From contig NZ_CP108423.1 in assembly GCF_035917235.1 (NCBI RefSeq), forward strand, positions 6,353,501 through 6,417,500: a DNA stretch of 64,000 nucleotides, written 5' to 3'. The stretch is from Streptomyces sp. NBC_01294. Lineage in GTDB: Bacteria; Actinomycetota; Actinomycetes; Streptomycetales; Streptomycetaceae. This document shows, piece after piece, positions 51,117-60,970 of the stretch. The notes beneath the pieces were generated by a model, which had not been told where the DNA came from, did not search any database, and saw only the letters and a program-made list of their open reading frames with translations. Made by a program: the position numbers and the translations under genes. The first letter of the stretch is position 1. Each line of letters begins with the position of its first letter.

Positions 51117-53237
51117 ATGTCGTGGACCCGCAGGTTCCCTGCCGTGCCGGCGGCGCTCCTCGCCGCCCTCCTCGCCCTCCTGTCCCTCTTCGCCGCCGCG
51201 CCCGCCGCCCGCGCGCACGAGGAGCGCCCGGTCACCTTCCCGGACGGCTCCGGATCCGTACCCGAGTACCGCGGGGCGGAGCCCGACCTGATCGTCTGCA
51301 AGACCGACCGGCCCGCCTTCGAACGCCGGATATCCGGCTTCCCGGAGGAGCTCAGACAACGCAACCTCGCCCTGTTCGCGCGGTGCGAGCAGAGCGGCTA
51401 CCGGCACCTGCAGGAGGCCGTCGACGCCGTCGACCGGCCCGGGATGAACATCGCGATCCTCCCCGGCCTGTACGAGGAGGAGCCCTCGCTCCCGAAGCCG
51501 ACGGGGGAGTGCGCCGCGCTGAAGGCACCCCAGTCCTCGCTCGGCTACCAGATCCTGTCCTACGACCAGCAGGTGCAGTGCCGGCACAACCAGAACCTCG
51601 TCGCGATCCTCGGCAAGACGAACCTGCAGATCGAGGGCACGGGCGCGTCACGGCTCGACGTGGTCGTCGACGCCAAGTACCAGAAGCTCAACGCCATCCG
51701 CGCCGACCGGTCCAACGGCATCTACTTCCGCAACTTCACCGCCCAGCGCACCACCTTCAACTCGCTGTACGTGCTGGCGGGCGACGGCTTCGTCATCGAC
51801 GACGTGCTGACCCGCTGGAACGACGAGTACGGCTTCCTGACCTTCGCCAGCGACCACGGGCTCTACAAGAACTGCGAGTCGTACGGGAACGGCGACTCCG
51901 GCATCTACCCCGGCAGCGCGTCGAACATCAACGAAGGCCGCGGCTACGAGGTCCCCCGCTACTCCATCGAGATCACCGGCTGCCGCAGCCACCACAACAT
52001 GGTCGGCTACTCCGGCACCGCGGGCGACTCGGTGTGGGTGCACGACAACGAGTTCGACCAGAACATGGGCGGCGCCTCGATGGACAGCGCCTTCCCCGGC
52101 CACCCCGGACTCCCGCAGAACCACGCCAAGTTCGAGCGGAACCTGATCCACGACAACAACCAGGACTACTACCGCCACGTCGCCGACGGCACCTGCGCCA
52201 AGCCGCCCATCGAGCGCGGCTACGAGCGCGGCGTCGTCTGCCCGCAGATCTCCATGCCGCCGGGCACCGGCATCATCACCGCGGGCGGCAACTGGAACCT
52301 CTACGAGGGCAACTGGGTGTACGGGCACCAGCGCGCGGGCTTCTTCCTCAGCGCGGTCCCCGCCTTCATCCGCGGCGAGGAGGCGTGGTCGAAGCAGGCG
52401 GACACCTCCCACCACAACCGGTACGCCGGGAACGTCATGGGCAAGGACAAGTCCGGCGCCGCCCGCCCCAACGGCATGGACGTGTGGTGGGACGGCCAGG
52501 GCAGGGGCAACTGCTGGCAGGACGGCCCCGACGGCTCCACCCCCGGCACGGTCCCGCAGTGCGGTGAGCGCCGGGGTGCCGTCTCGGGGGCCTCGGCCCG
52601 GCTCGTCGGCGAACCGGTCAAGCTGGTCCAGCTCCTCGTCTGCGCGGACTACAACGTCCAGGCGCGCAAACTCCCGGCCGGCTGCGACTGGTACGGCGCG
52701 CGCGGCCTGGAGCGGGTGGAGACCCAGCTCGCGCTCGCCGTGGCGGCGGTACTCCTCCTGGTCGGCGGCGTCCTGTGGTGGCGCCGCCTGCGCGGCTCCC
52801 GCCTGGGCACGGCCGCCTCGCTCCTGGGCCTGGCGGGCCTGGCCCTGGACGTGGCCGGCTCCACGACAGGCCTGACCGCCACCTTCGCCCCGGCCCTCGC
52901 CCTCCTCCTGCTCGGCCTGTGGTGGACGGGCGTCGGCCTGGCGCTGCGCCCGACCCGCCCCTGGCCGGCCCGCCTGACCCTGCTGCTGGCCGGGCTCACC
53001 CTGCTGGACGCCTTCGACAAGGCGGTCCTGATGATCCCCTGGACCCCCCTGAGCCCCGCCTGGGTCCGCGCCCTGGTGGCCGTGATCTGGGTCCTGTGGG
53101 CCGTCGTAGCCTCGGCCCGCCCGGGCCCCTCTCACTCCTCCACCCAGGCCAACCCCCCGTCAACCGCCCGCCCCCCAGCCCCCGCCCCGCACGCGTCGAC
53201 CCCCGAGCCCCCGGCGACCCCGAACCCCACGCGATGA
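51117..53237 (+). CDS. Secreted right-handed beta-helix protein with C-terminal membrane helices
   Basis: A 706-residue protein. A signal peptide ([20 protein letters not shown], cut near ARA-HE) is followed by a parallel beta-helix of about 470 residues. Its repeated turns include [37 protein letters not shown] and [19 protein letters not shown]. After residue 540 comes a Cys-containing linker, then about five transmembrane helices (residues 550-690). The NosD/pectate-lyase-like helix would face outside. The tail is Pro-rich and runs into a 165-bp repeat. The start is ATG 51117. It is followed by two more envelope genes, so it may belong to an envelope assembly unit; its ligand is unknown. 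Confidence 0.75.
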   Translation: MSWTRRFPAVPAALLAALLALLSLFAAAPAARAHEERPVTFPDGSGSVPEYRGAEPDLIVCKTDRPAFERRISGFPEELRQRNLALFARCEQSGYRHLQEAVDAVDRPGMNIAILPGLYEEEPSLPKPTGECAALKAPQSSLGYQILSYDQQVQCRHNQNLVAILGKTNLQIEGTGASRLDVVVDAKYQKLNAIRADRSNGIYFRNFTAQRTTFNSLYVLAGDGFVIDDVLTRWNDEYGFLTFASDHGLYKNCESYGNGDSGIYPGSASNINEGRGYEVPRYSIEITGCRSHHNMVGYSGTAGDSVWVHDNEFDQNMGGASMDSAFPGHPGLPQNHAKFERNLIHDNNQDYYRHVADGTCAKPPIERGYERGVVCPQISMPPGTGIITAGGNWNLYEGNWVYGHQRAGFFLSAVPAFIRGEEAWSKQADTSHHNRYAGNVMGKDKSGAARPNGMDVWWDGQGRGNCWQDGPDGSTPGTVPQCGERRGAVSGASARLVGEPVKLVQLLVCADYNVQARKLPAGCDWYGARGLERVETQLALAVAAVLLLVGGVLWWRRLRGSRLGTAASLLGLAGLALDVAGSTTGLTATFAPALALLLLGLWWTGVGLALRPTRPWPARLTLLLAGLTLLDAFDKAVLMIPWTPLSPAWVRALVAVIWVLWAVVASARPGPSHSSTQANPPSTARPPAPAPHASTPEPPATPNPTR

Positions 53238-53542
53238 CCCCGCCCCTGCCCGCGACGGCCCCGCGCCCCGGCTCCCGCCGGCCCGCCCGGGCCCTGCGCG
53301 CGGCGGCCAGGCGCCCCGGTTCCCACCAGCCCCAACCTGGCCCTGCGCATGGCGGCCCACGAGCCCCCGGTGGCCCCGGCGACCCCGAACCCCACGCGAT
53401 GACCCCGCCCCTGCCCGCGACGGCCCCGCGCCCCGGCTCCCGCCGGCCCGCCCGGGCCCTGCGCGCGGCGGCCAGGCGCCCCGGTTCCCGCCAGCCCCAA
53501 CCTGGCCCTGCGCATGGCGGCCCACGAGCCCCCGGTGGCCCC
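53213..53542. repeat. 165-bp tandem duplication
   Basis: Two nearly identical 165-bp copies (53213-53377 and 53378-53542; first differences are CCCACCAG versus CCCGCCAG near 53327/53492) begin inside the last codons of the beta-helix gene. A third, partial unit follows to about 53690. The 481-bp gap 53238-53718 otherwise has no gene; open frames on both strands persist only because 165 is divisible by three. Confidence 0.85.
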
Positions 53543-53718
53543 GGACCCCACGCCCCGGCCCGCCACTCCGGCCCGGGCGGCGACTCCGTGGGCGCTCGCG
53601 CCCCGGTTCCAGCGGGCCCGGCTTCACCCAAGGCCCTGCGCGTGGCGCCTCCCGACACCCTGCCCGAACCCCACGCGATGACCCCCGCCCAGGCTGCGCC
53701 GACCGCAGGAGGCCAGAC

Positions 53719-54651
53719 GTGACCGACCGGCCCGACGACCACATCCGGTGCGACGTCTGCGCTGCGCCGCCCCGCGCGGCCCGCAGGCCCCACCGCACTG
53801 CCCGCACCGCCCGCGCCGCGGCCCTGCTCGCCCTCGCCCTGCTGCTCGCGGGCGGCGCGGCGACGGGCTGTGGTGGGCGGGCCACCACCCACCACAAGCC
53901 CGGCACCAGCCACGAGCAGGCCTCCGGCAGCGTCGGCACCCTGCTCGCCGCCACCGACACCGCCGGCCACAAGCTTCGCGAGGTCCCGGCCCAAAGCGCG
54001 CCGGAGGTCCAGCTGGCCGTCCGCCCCGACTCCGAGGACGGCTGGAACCTCCAGCTGACGGTGAAGAACTACCGCTTCACCCCCGACAGCACCGGCGGCG
54101 CCGCCCTTCCGGGCGCCGGCCACGCCCACCTGGAACTCGACGGCCGCAAGCTGGCCCGGCTCTACGGCCCGTGGTTCCACCTGCCCGCCGCACAGGTCCC
54201 CGAGGGCGCGCACACCCTGACCGTCCGCCTCTACGCGGACGACCACACCGCCTGGGCGGTCTCCGGCAAGCCGGTCGAGGGCACGGCCCAGCTCACCGCC
54301 GCCGCCCCGGGCGGCACGCCCGGCGGACACGGCCACGGCGGCACGCCGCCCCAGTCACCGGACCCGCAGGCGCCGAGCCAGGGGCAGGCCGACCGCACGG
54401 TCACCATCACCGTCCGCGACGGCAAGGTCAGCCCCGCCCCCGCCCGCACCGAGCTACGGCGTGGGGAACGCGTCGCCCTGCGCGTCACCAGCGACCGCGC
54501 CGACACCCTTCACGTCCACGGCTACGACAAGGAACTCGCCCTCCCCGCAGGCCAGGAGGCCACCCTCACCCTGACGGCCGACCGCACAGGCCTCTTCGAG
54601 GTCGAGACCCACGAGTCCAGCCTCCTCCTCACCCAACTCCTCGTCCGATGA
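53719..54651 (+). CDS. Exported cupredoxin-like protein
   Basis: A 310-residue protein. A cytoplasmic basic start (MTDRPDDHIRCDVCAAPPRA), with CxxC, precedes one hydrophobic helix (AAALLALALLLAGGAATG) ending at Cys50, an imperfect lipobox. There are two extracytoplasmic beta domains. The first (75-200) has KNYRFTPDSTGG and HAHLELDGRK. The second (225-310) is a cupredoxin-like sandwich, with ITVRDGKVSPAPA, LHVHGYDKELAL and VETHESSLLL, whose His residues could bind copper. A Gly/His linker (GGHGHGGTP) joins them. The start is GTG 53719. It lies between the beta-helix protein and a polytopic membrane protein, so the three probably act together at the envelope. Confidence 0.65.
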   Translation: MTDRPDDHIRCDVCAAPPRAARRPHRTARTARAAALLALALLLAGGAATGCGGRATTHHKPGTSHEQASGSVGTLLAATDTAGHKLREVPAQSAPEVQLAVRPDSEDGWNLQLTVKNYRFTPDSTGGAALPGAGHAHLELDGRKLARLYGPWFHLPAAQVPEGAHTLTVRLYADDHTAWAVSGKPVEGTAQLTAAAPGGTPGGHGHGGTPPQSPDPQAPSQGQADRTVTITVRDGKVSPAPARTELRRGERVALRVTSDRADTLHVHGYDKELALPAGQEATLTLTADRTGLFEVETHESSLLLTQLLVR

Positions 54652-54913
54652 CCCGACCCAAAACCCCCTTCCGACGCACTCCGCGCCCTACATCCCGGCC
54701 CGCGCCCGCGTTCCGACGTACTCCCCGGCCCGCGCCCGCGTTCCAGCCCGCCCCTGTATCCCGGCCCGCGCCTGCATCCCGGTCCGCGCCCGCGTTCCGG
54801 CGCATGCCGCGCCCCGCGTCCCCGCGTGCCGTCCCGGCCCGGTGGCCCGGACTCGGGCCCGGGTCCGGGATGCCAGGCCAATTCGGCGGCGGGGCACAGC
54901 CCTTGGCGGGGCA

Positions 54914-56278
54914 ATGCTGAGCGGCCTCGGGCCGGGGACCGCGCCGGGGGCCGGCGGTGGCGGGCACGGCCAGGGCGTGGTCCTTCACCCGGCCGATCCG
55001 CTCACCGCACTCGCGCACGGCATCGGTTCCCAGCACGATCTGCCCATCTCTCCCTTCTACGCGTTCGCCGGTGCCTTCGCCGCGCTCTTCGTCTCCTTCC
55101 TCGCGCTCGGCCTGCTCTGGTCCACCTCCCGCTTCCGCGGAGCGCACTCCGGCCTCGCCCTGCCCGCCGCCCTCCAGCGGGTGGCCGACGCGCCGGCCAC
55201 CCGTACCGTCCTGCGCGGACTGGGACTCGCCGCCGCACTCGCCGTCCTGCTCCACCTCCTCCTCGGTCCCGACGACCCCGCGCACAACCCCGCTCCCGGC
55301 GCCGTCTACGTCCTCCTCTGGGTCGGACTCGTCCCCGCCTCCCTCCTCCTCGGCCCCGTCTGGCGCCTGCTCAACCCGCTCCGCACCCTGCACCGCCTGT
55401 TCTCCCGAGCCCTGCGCCGACGCGGCCCCGACCGACCCCTCCCCGCCCGGCTGGGCCAATGGCCCGCCGCCGCCGGACTGTTCGGCTTCACCTGGCTCGA
55501 ACTCGTCGCTCCTGATCCCGCATCCACCACCACCCTCCTCACTGCCCTCGCCGCCTACACCACCGCCCAGTTGCTGCTCGCCGCCCGCTTCGGCGAGCGC
55601 TGGTTCGACGACGGAGACGCCTTCGAGGCGTACTCCGCCCTCCTGGCCCGGCTCTCCCCCCTTGGCCGCCGCAGCGACGGCCGCCTCGTTCTCCGTAACC
55701 CCTTCCACGGACTCGACGCGACGCCCGAGCGGCCCGGACTCGTCGCCACCGTCTGCGTCCTGCTCGGCTCCACCGCCTACGACGGCTTCTCCGACAACCC
55801 CTCGTGGATCAACGCGATCCAGACCTCCCCCCTCGGCCGCACCCCCGCGGCCACACTCGGACTCCTCGGTTCCATCGCCCTCGTCGCCACCCTGTACTGC
55901 CTCTGCGCCGCGGCCACCCGCCTCGTCAGCGGCCCGCACCCCGGCCCGCTGACCGCCTTCGCGCACTCACTCGTGCCGATCGCCCTCGGCTATCTCATCG
56001 CCCACTACTTCTCCCTTCTTGTAGTCGAAGGACCACGCACAGTAAGCATGGCACTCGGCACTGACAACGCCCCCGAACCCCTGCCGCCCCTGGGTCCCGG
56101 CGGCCTCGCCGCCCTCCAGGTCATTGCCGTCGTCGCCGGCCACGTACTCGGCGTCGTCGCAGCTCACGACCGCTCTGTGCGCCTCTTCCCGCCCGCGAAA
56201 GCGGTGGCCGGTCAGCTGCCCCTGCTCGCGCTGATGATCACTTACACCCTCGGGGGACTCAGCCTCCTGCTGAACTGA
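54914..56278 (+). CDS. Polytopic membrane protein of unknown function
   Basis: A 454-residue protein with about 11 hydrophobic segments, including PFYAFAGAFAALFVSFLALG, AVYVLLWVGLVPASLLLGP and LVPIALGYLIAHYFSLLV. Visible motifs include HGIGSQHDLPISPF near the start, LLNPLRTLHRL, and AYDGFSDNPSWINAI in a loop. It has no known transporter signature that I recognise. Several His residues near membrane ends (HYFS, HVLG) could bind metal or haem. It starts at ATG 54914 after a repeat-rich 262-bp gap (GCGCCCGCGTTCC units), so its link to the cupredoxin gene is by position only. A TetR gene follows 39 bp later. Confidence 0.7.
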   Translation: MLSGLGPGTAPGAGGGGHGQGVVLHPADPLTALAHGIGSQHDLPISPFYAFAGAFAALFVSFLALGLLWSTSRFRGAHSGLALPAALQRVADAPATRTVLRGLGLAAALAVLLHLLLGPDDPAHNPAPGAVYVLLWVGLVPASLLLGPVWRLLNPLRTLHRLFSRALRRRGPDRPLPARLGQWPAAAGLFGFTWLELVAPDPASTTTLLTALAAYTTAQLLLAARFGERWFDDGDAFEAYSALLARLSPLGRRSDGRLVLRNPFHGLDATPERPGLVATVCVLLGSTAYDGFSDNPSWINAIQTSPLGRTPAATLGLLGSIALVATLYCLCAAATRLVSGPHPGPLTAFAHSLVPIALGYLIAHYFSLLVVEGPRTVSMALGTDNAPEPLPPLGPGGLAALQVIAVVAGHVLGVVAAHDRSVRLFPPAKAVAGQLPLLALMITYTLGGLSLLLN

Positions 56279-56317
56279 GGTGAGGCCCCCCCGCCGAACC
56301 GAGAAGCGAGGAGCGGC

Positions 56318-56941
56318 ATGATGGACCCCGTGCCTCCCGCCCACTCCCTGCGCCGTACGCCGGTCCAGCAGCGCAGCACCGACCGGCTCGCCCGGATCCT
56401 CGACGCCTGCGCCGAGCTGCTGGACGAGACCGGGTACGAGAACCTCAGCACCCGCGCCGTCGCCCTGCGCGCCGGAGTGCCGATCGGCTCCGTCTACCGC
56501 TTCTTCGGCAACAAGCGGGCCATGGCGATCGCCCTCGCCCACCGCAACCTGGACCGCTACGCCGACGGCATCGCGGACCGCCTCGCCGACCTCCCGGCCA
56601 CCGACTGGCGGCCCGTCGTGGACGCCGTACTGGACGAGTACCTGGCCATGAAGCGCAGCGTGCCCGGCTTCGCGCTCGTCGACTTCGGCGTGCCGGCGCC
56701 TCCGGCCGAGGGGCCGGAGGCCGACCCCAACAACCAGGTCGCCGACCGTCTGACCGAACTGCTCTCCACGCACCTCGGCCTGACGCGCGACACCACTCTG
56801 GAGCGGGCGGTCCTCGTCGCGGTCGAGGCCACCGACGCGCTGATCCAACTGGCTTTCCGGACCGATCCGTCCGGGGACCCCGACATCGTCACCGAGACCC
56901 GCGCGATGATGCACGCCTACCTGGCCCGCGTGCTGGACTGA
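56318..56941 (+). CDS. TetR-family regulator (SCO1712-like)
   Basis: A 207-residue TetR regulator. The helix-turn-helix is at about 40-70 (LSTRAVALRAGVPIGSVYRFFGNKRAMA). The ligand part has YLAMKRSVPGFALVDFG and LVAVEATDALIQLAF. The start ATG 56318 (MM) has GAGGAGCGG. It follows the membrane protein gene by 39 bp, perhaps in one transcript. From memory, the S. coelicolor gene in this neighbourhood is a TetR protein with pleiotropic effects on antibiotic production; the equivalence was not checked. Confidence 0.85.
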   Translation: MMDPVPPAHSLRRTPVQQRSTDRLARILDACAELLDETGYENLSTRAVALRAGVPIGSVYRFFGNKRAMAIALAHRNLDRYADGIADRLADLPATDWRPVVDAVLDEYLAMKRSVPGFALVDFGVPAPPAEGPEADPNNQVADRLTELLSTHLGLTRDTTLERAVLVAVEATDALIQLAFRTDPSGDPDIVTETRAMMHAYLARVLD

Positions 56942-57123
56942 CCCCCGTCCGCGCCCCGCCTCGCCCCACCCCGCCGCCCCCGCTGCCTCCGACCGGCTCC
57001 CAGGCCGCCCGCGCGTACTCGGTCGCGCACGCCCCTCCCCGCCGTGCCTACCGGTCGGTATGCTCGGTGCGTCCCGCGTGCCCCCGCGTGTCCGTGTCGC
57101 AGCCTGCCGTCCCTGGAGGGCCC

Positions 57124-59367
57124 ATGCCCCGCACCGCCCTGCGCATCTGCCCCCTCTGCGAAGCCACCTGCGGCCTCACCCTCACCATCGACGGCGGCGC
57201 CGTCACCGGCGCCCGCGGCGACCGCGACGACGTCTTCAGCAAGGGTTTCATCTGCCCCAAGGGCGCCGCCTTCGGCCAGCTCGACGCCGACCCCGACCGG
57301 TTGCGCACCCCCCTGGTCCGCCGCGACGGCCGACTCCGGGAGGCCACCTGGGAGGAGGCCTACGACGCCATCGCGGCCGCCGTCCCCGCACTCGTCCGGG
57401 AGTACGGGGCCCAGTCGGTCGGTGTGGTCCTCGGCAACCCGAACGTGCACACCATGGCCGGCGCCCTCTACCCGCCGCTGCTCCTCAAGGCCCTCGGCAC
57501 CCGGAACCTGTTCACCGCCAGCACGCTCGACCAGATGCCCAAGCACGTGTCCAGCGGGCTCCTCTTCGGCGACCCCTTCGCCATCCCGGTCCCCGACCTC
57601 GACAGGACCGACTTCCTGCTGCTCCTGGGCGCCAACCCGGTCGAGTCCAACGGCTCCCTGTGCACCGCCCCCGACTTCCCCGGCCGGCTCAAGGCGCTGC
57701 GCGCCCGCGGCGGCACCCTGGTCGTCGTCGACCCGCGCCGCACCCGTACCGCCACGCTCGCCGACCGCCACCTCGCACCGCGCCCCGGCGGCGACGCACT
57801 GCTGCTCGCGGCCCTCGCGCACACCCTGCTCGCCGAGAAGCTCGCCGCCCCCGGCGAACTGGAGGAGTGGACCGAAGGTCTCGGGGAACTCGCCGCCGCG
57901 CTCGGGAGTTTCACTCCTGAGGCCGTGGCCCCCGCCTGCGACCTCCCGGCCGACGAGATCCGCACCCTCGCCCGCGAGCTCGCGGCCGCGCCCACCGCCG
58001 CCGTCTACGGGCGGATCGGCAGCTGCACCGTCGAGTACGGCACGCCGGCCAGCTGGCTGGTCGACGTACTGAACATCCTCACCGGCAACCTCGACCGGCC
58101 GGGTGGAGCCCTCTTCCCGCTCCCGGCCGCCGGCCCGCGGCCCCGCCCCGCCGGGCCCGGCAAGGGCTTCGCCGTCGGCCGCTGGCACAGCCGGGTCAGC
58201 GGTCACCCCGAGGTCAAGAGCGAGCTGCCCACGGCCGCCCTGGCCGAGGAGATCGAGACGCCGGGGGAGGGGCGGATCCGTGCCCTGATCGCCATCGCCT
58301 CGAATCCCGTCCTGTCCGCACCCGACGGCGACCGGCTCGACCGGGCGCTGGCCGGCCTCGACTTCATGGTCTCGGTCGACCCGTACCTGAACGAGACCTC
58401 ACGCCACGCCCATGTCGTGCTGCCTCCGCCGCCGCCCTCGCAGAGCGCACACCACGACTTCGCCTTCAACGGTTTCGCCATCCGCAACCAGGTGCGCTTC
58501 ACCCGCGCCGCCGTCCCCCTCGAAGCGGGCCGCCTCGACGAGTGCGAGATCCACGCGCGCCTCGTCCTGGCCGTCTCCGGCATGCACGGCTCGGCCGGAC
58601 CGGAGGCCGTCGACGAACTTGCCATCCAGGGCGCCCTGGCCAGGGAGACCGCCGATCCGCACTCCCCCCTGCACGGGGAGGACCCGGCGCGTCTCGCCGG
58701 CCTGCTCACCGGCGACAGCGGCCCCGAGCGCCGGCTTGACCTGATGCTCCGACTCGGGCCGTACGGGGACCGGTTCGGCGCGGCGACCGAGGGGGAGCGC
58801 AGCGGGGAGCTCAGCCTGGAGCGGCTGCTCGCGCACCCGCACGGGATCGACCTGGGCCCGCTGCAGCCCCGGCTCCCGGGCGTGCTGAAGACCCGCAGCG
58901 GCAGGATCGAGCTGCTCCCGGACCCGATCGGGGCCGAGCTCCCGCGGCTGCGCACGGCGCTCGCCGAACGCCCCACCGCCCTGGTGCTCGTGGGCCGCCG
59001 CCATCTGCGGTCCAACAACAGCTGGTTGCACAACGTCCCGGCCCTCACCGGAGGTTCCAACCGCTGCACCCTCCAGGTCCACCCGCAGGACGCCGGCCGG
59101 CTGGGCCTCACCGACGGGGGCCGGGCCCGGATCACCGCCGACGGCGGGAGCCTGGAGGTTCCCGTCGAGGTCACCGACTCCGTCCGTACCGGCGTGGTGA
59201 GCCTTCCGCACGGCTGGGGCCACGACCGCGCCGGCGCCCGGCTCGCGGTCGCCTCCGCGGCGCCCGGCGTCAATGTCAACCAGCTGCTCGACGGCACCCG
59301 GCTGGACCGGCTGTCCGGCACGGCCGTGCTCAACGGCTTCCCCGTGGAGCTGACGCCCCTGCCCTGA
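57124..59367 (+). CDS. Molybdopterin oxidoreductase (formate dehydrogenase/Nap-like)
   Basis: A 747-residue molybdenum bis-MGD enzyme. The N-terminal [4Fe-4S] motif is Cys9-x2-Cys12-x3-Cys16-x27-Cys44 (CPLCEATC, ICPKG). Domain II begins with DRLRTPLVRRDG, and the region around residues 139-160 (STLDQMPKHVSSGLLFG) lacks a clear Sec or Cys ligand. The C-terminal MGD-binding barrel has RRHLRSNNSWLHN, VHPQDAGRLGL and HGWGHDRAG. There is no Tat signal, so it is probably cytoplasmic. No small subunit or chaperone is adjacent. The start ATG 57124 has GGAGGG. The substrate is unknown. Confidence 0.88.
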   Translation: MPRTALRICPLCEATCGLTLTIDGGAVTGARGDRDDVFSKGFICPKGAAFGQLDADPDRLRTPLVRRDGRLREATWEEAYDAIAAAVPALVREYGAQSVGVVLGNPNVHTMAGALYPPLLLKALGTRNLFTASTLDQMPKHVSSGLLFGDPFAIPVPDLDRTDFLLLLGANPVESNGSLCTAPDFPGRLKALRARGGTLVVVDPRRTRTATLADRHLAPRPGGDALLLAALAHTLLAEKLAAPGELEEWTEGLGELAAALGSFTPEAVAPACDLPADEIRTLARELAAAPTAAVYGRIGSCTVEYGTPASWLVDVLNILTGNLDRPGGALFPLPAAGPRPRPAGPGKGFAVGRWHSRVSGHPEVKSELPTAALAEEIETPGEGRIRALIAIASNPVLSAPDGDRLDRALAGLDFMVSVDPYLNETSRHAHVVLPPPPPSQSAHHDFAFNGFAIRNQVRFTRAAVPLEAGRLDECEIHARLVLAVSGMHGSAGPEAVDELAIQGALARETADPHSPLHGEDPARLAGLLTGDSGPERRLDLMLRLGPYGDRFGAATEGERSGELSLERLLAHPHGIDLGPLQPRLPGVLKTRSGRIELLPDPIGAELPRLRTALAERPTALVLVGRRHLRSNNSWLHNVPALTGGSNRCTLQVHPQDAGRLGLTDGGRARITADGGSLEVPVEVTDSVRTGVVSLPHGWGHDRAGARLAVASAAPGVNVNQLLDGTRLDRLSGTAVLNGFPVELTPLP

Positions 59368-59404
59368 GCTGGGGTTTTGCTCGTATTGCTCACGTGCGGA
59401 CGTC

Positions 59405-59440
59405 TTGTTGGCGTAAGGAGGCGGCACCTACCTTCCCCCC
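59405..59440 (+). promoter_or_regulatory. Promoter of the citrate transporter, possibly leaderless
   Basis: TTGTTG (59405-59410) and TACCTT (59429-59434), 18 bases apart, form a plausible sigma-70-type promoter whose -10 element ends six bases before ATG 59441. The only purine-rich site (AAGGAGG, 59415-59421) is 19 bases from the start, too far for normal initiation. Confidence 0.5.
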
Positions 59441-60946
59441 ATGCTGACCTTCCTCGGCTTTGCCATGATCGCGACCTTCCTGGTTCTGATCATGATGAAG
59501 AAAATGTCGCCCATCGCGGCGCTCGTCCTCATCCCCGCACTCTTCTGCGTGTTCGCAGGCAAGGGCGCGCACCTCGGCGACTACGTCATCGACGGCGTCG
59601 GCAAACTCGCTCCGACCGCCGCCATGCTGATGTTCGCCATCGTCTACTTCGGCGTGATGATCGACGTCGGACTCTTCGACCCGATCGTGCGCGGCATCCT
59701 GCGCTTCTGCAAGGCGGACCCGATGCGGGTGGTGGTCGGCACCGCCGCCCTCGCCGCGATCGTCTCCCTCGACGGCGACGGATCGACCACCTTCATGATC
59801 ACGGTCTCGGCCATGTATCCGCTCTACAAGCGGCTCGGGCTGAGCCTGGTCGTGATGACGGGCGTCGCGGCCACGGCCAACGGCGTCATGAACACCCTGC
59901 CCTGGGGTGGCCCCACGGCCCGCGCCGCCACCGCCCTCAAGCTCGACGCCGCCGACATCTTCGTCCCGATGATCCCGGCCCTCGCGGTGGGCCTGCTCTT
60001 CGTCTTCGTCCTGGCGTACGTCCTCGGCGTGAGGGAACGACGCCGGGTCGGCACGCTGGTCCTGCCCGGCCAGGCGCAGCCGGAGACCGCCGAGGAGGAC
60101 CTGGTCCCGGCCGGCCCCGGCGCGGCCGCCTCGTCCCCTGCCGCCTCGTCCTCTACCGCCTCCCTCGGCGTCACCGCCACCGCCACCGTGACCGCTGCCG
60201 ACAGCTCCACCGCGTCCGCGGATTCCGGTTCCCCCGCCTCCGCCGTCTCGTCCGCGCCCGTCGGTCCCGCGGCCGCCTCGAGCTCCGCCGCCCCCGAGGA
60301 CGGCTTCCAGGGCCTCGACCCCCACCGCCCCTCCCTGCGCCCGCGCCTCTACTGGTTCAACGCCGGCCTCACCGTCGCCCTGCTCACCGCGATGATCATG
60401 GAGCTGCTGCCCATCCCGGTGCTGTTCCTGCTCGGTGCCGCCCTCGCCCTCACGGTCAATTTCCCGCACATGCCCGACCAGAAGGCCCGGATCGCCGCCC
60501 ACGCCGACAACGTCCTGAACGTCGCCGGCATGGTCTTCGCCGCCGCCGTCTTCACCGGGGTCCTCACCGGCACCGGCATGGTCAAGCACATGGCCGACTG
60601 GCTCGTCGGCGCCATCCCCGCGGGCATGGGCCCGCACATGGCCCTGGTCACCGGCCTGCTCAGCCTGCCGCTCACCTACTTCATGTCGAACGACGGCTTC
60701 TACTTCGGCGTCCTGCCGGTCCTGGCCGAGGCCGGCGCCGCCCACGGGGTCTCCCCGCTGGAGATCGCCCGGGCCTCCCTCGTCGGCCAGGCGCTGCACA
60801 TGTCGAGCCCGCTGGTTCCGGCCGTCTACGTCCTCGTCGGCATGGCCAAGGTCGAGTTCGGCGACCACACCCGATTCACCGTGAAATGGGCGGCCTTGAC
60901 CTCCCTCGTCGTCCTTGCGGCAGGGATGGTTTTCGGCATCATCTGA
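59441..60946 (+). CDS. CitMHS-family citrate-metal/H+ symporter
   Basis: A 501-residue transporter of the CitM/CitH family with about 12 helices. It imports citrate complexed with Mg2+ or Ca2+ together with protons. Family motifs are visible: SLDGDGSTTFMITVSAMYPLY in the first half, NTLPWGGPTARAATAL, and YFMSNDGFYFGVLPVLAEA in the second. A disordered Ser/Ala/Thr insert of about 90 residues (210-290) lies in the central loop and is longer than in most relatives. A two-component citrate sensor is not adjacent. The start ATG 59441 may be used on a leaderless mRNA. Confidence 0.92.
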   Translation: MLTFLGFAMIATFLVLIMMKKMSPIAALVLIPALFCVFAGKGAHLGDYVIDGVGKLAPTAAMLMFAIVYFGVMIDVGLFDPIVRGILRFCKADPMRVVVGTAALAAIVSLDGDGSTTFMITVSAMYPLYKRLGLSLVVMTGVAATANGVMNTLPWGGPTARAATALKLDAADIFVPMIPALAVGLLFVFVLAYVLGVRERRRVGTLVLPGQAQPETAEEDLVPAGPGAAASSPAASSSTASLGVTATATVTAADSSTASADSGSPASAVSSAPVGPAAASSSAAPEDGFQGLDPHRPSLRPRLYWFNAGLTVALLTAMIMELLPIPVLFLLGAALALTVNFPHMPDQKARIAAHADNVLNVAGMVFAAAVFTGVLTGTGMVKHMADWLVGAIPAGMGPHMALVTGLLSLPLTYFMSNDGFYFGVLPVLAEAGAAHGVSPLEIARASLVGQALHMSSPLVPAVYVLVGMAKVEFGDHTRFTVKWAALTSLVVLAAGMVFGII

Positions 60947-60970
60947 TGCCGCCCGCCCCCTGGCAGGTAA

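Noticed and set aside
52996..54336. 446-codon minus-strand protein with repeated Gly/Arg/Pro blocks
   Set aside because: It arises from the 165-bp tandem repeat and the antisense of two real genes; 165 is a multiple of three, so frames stay open without selection.
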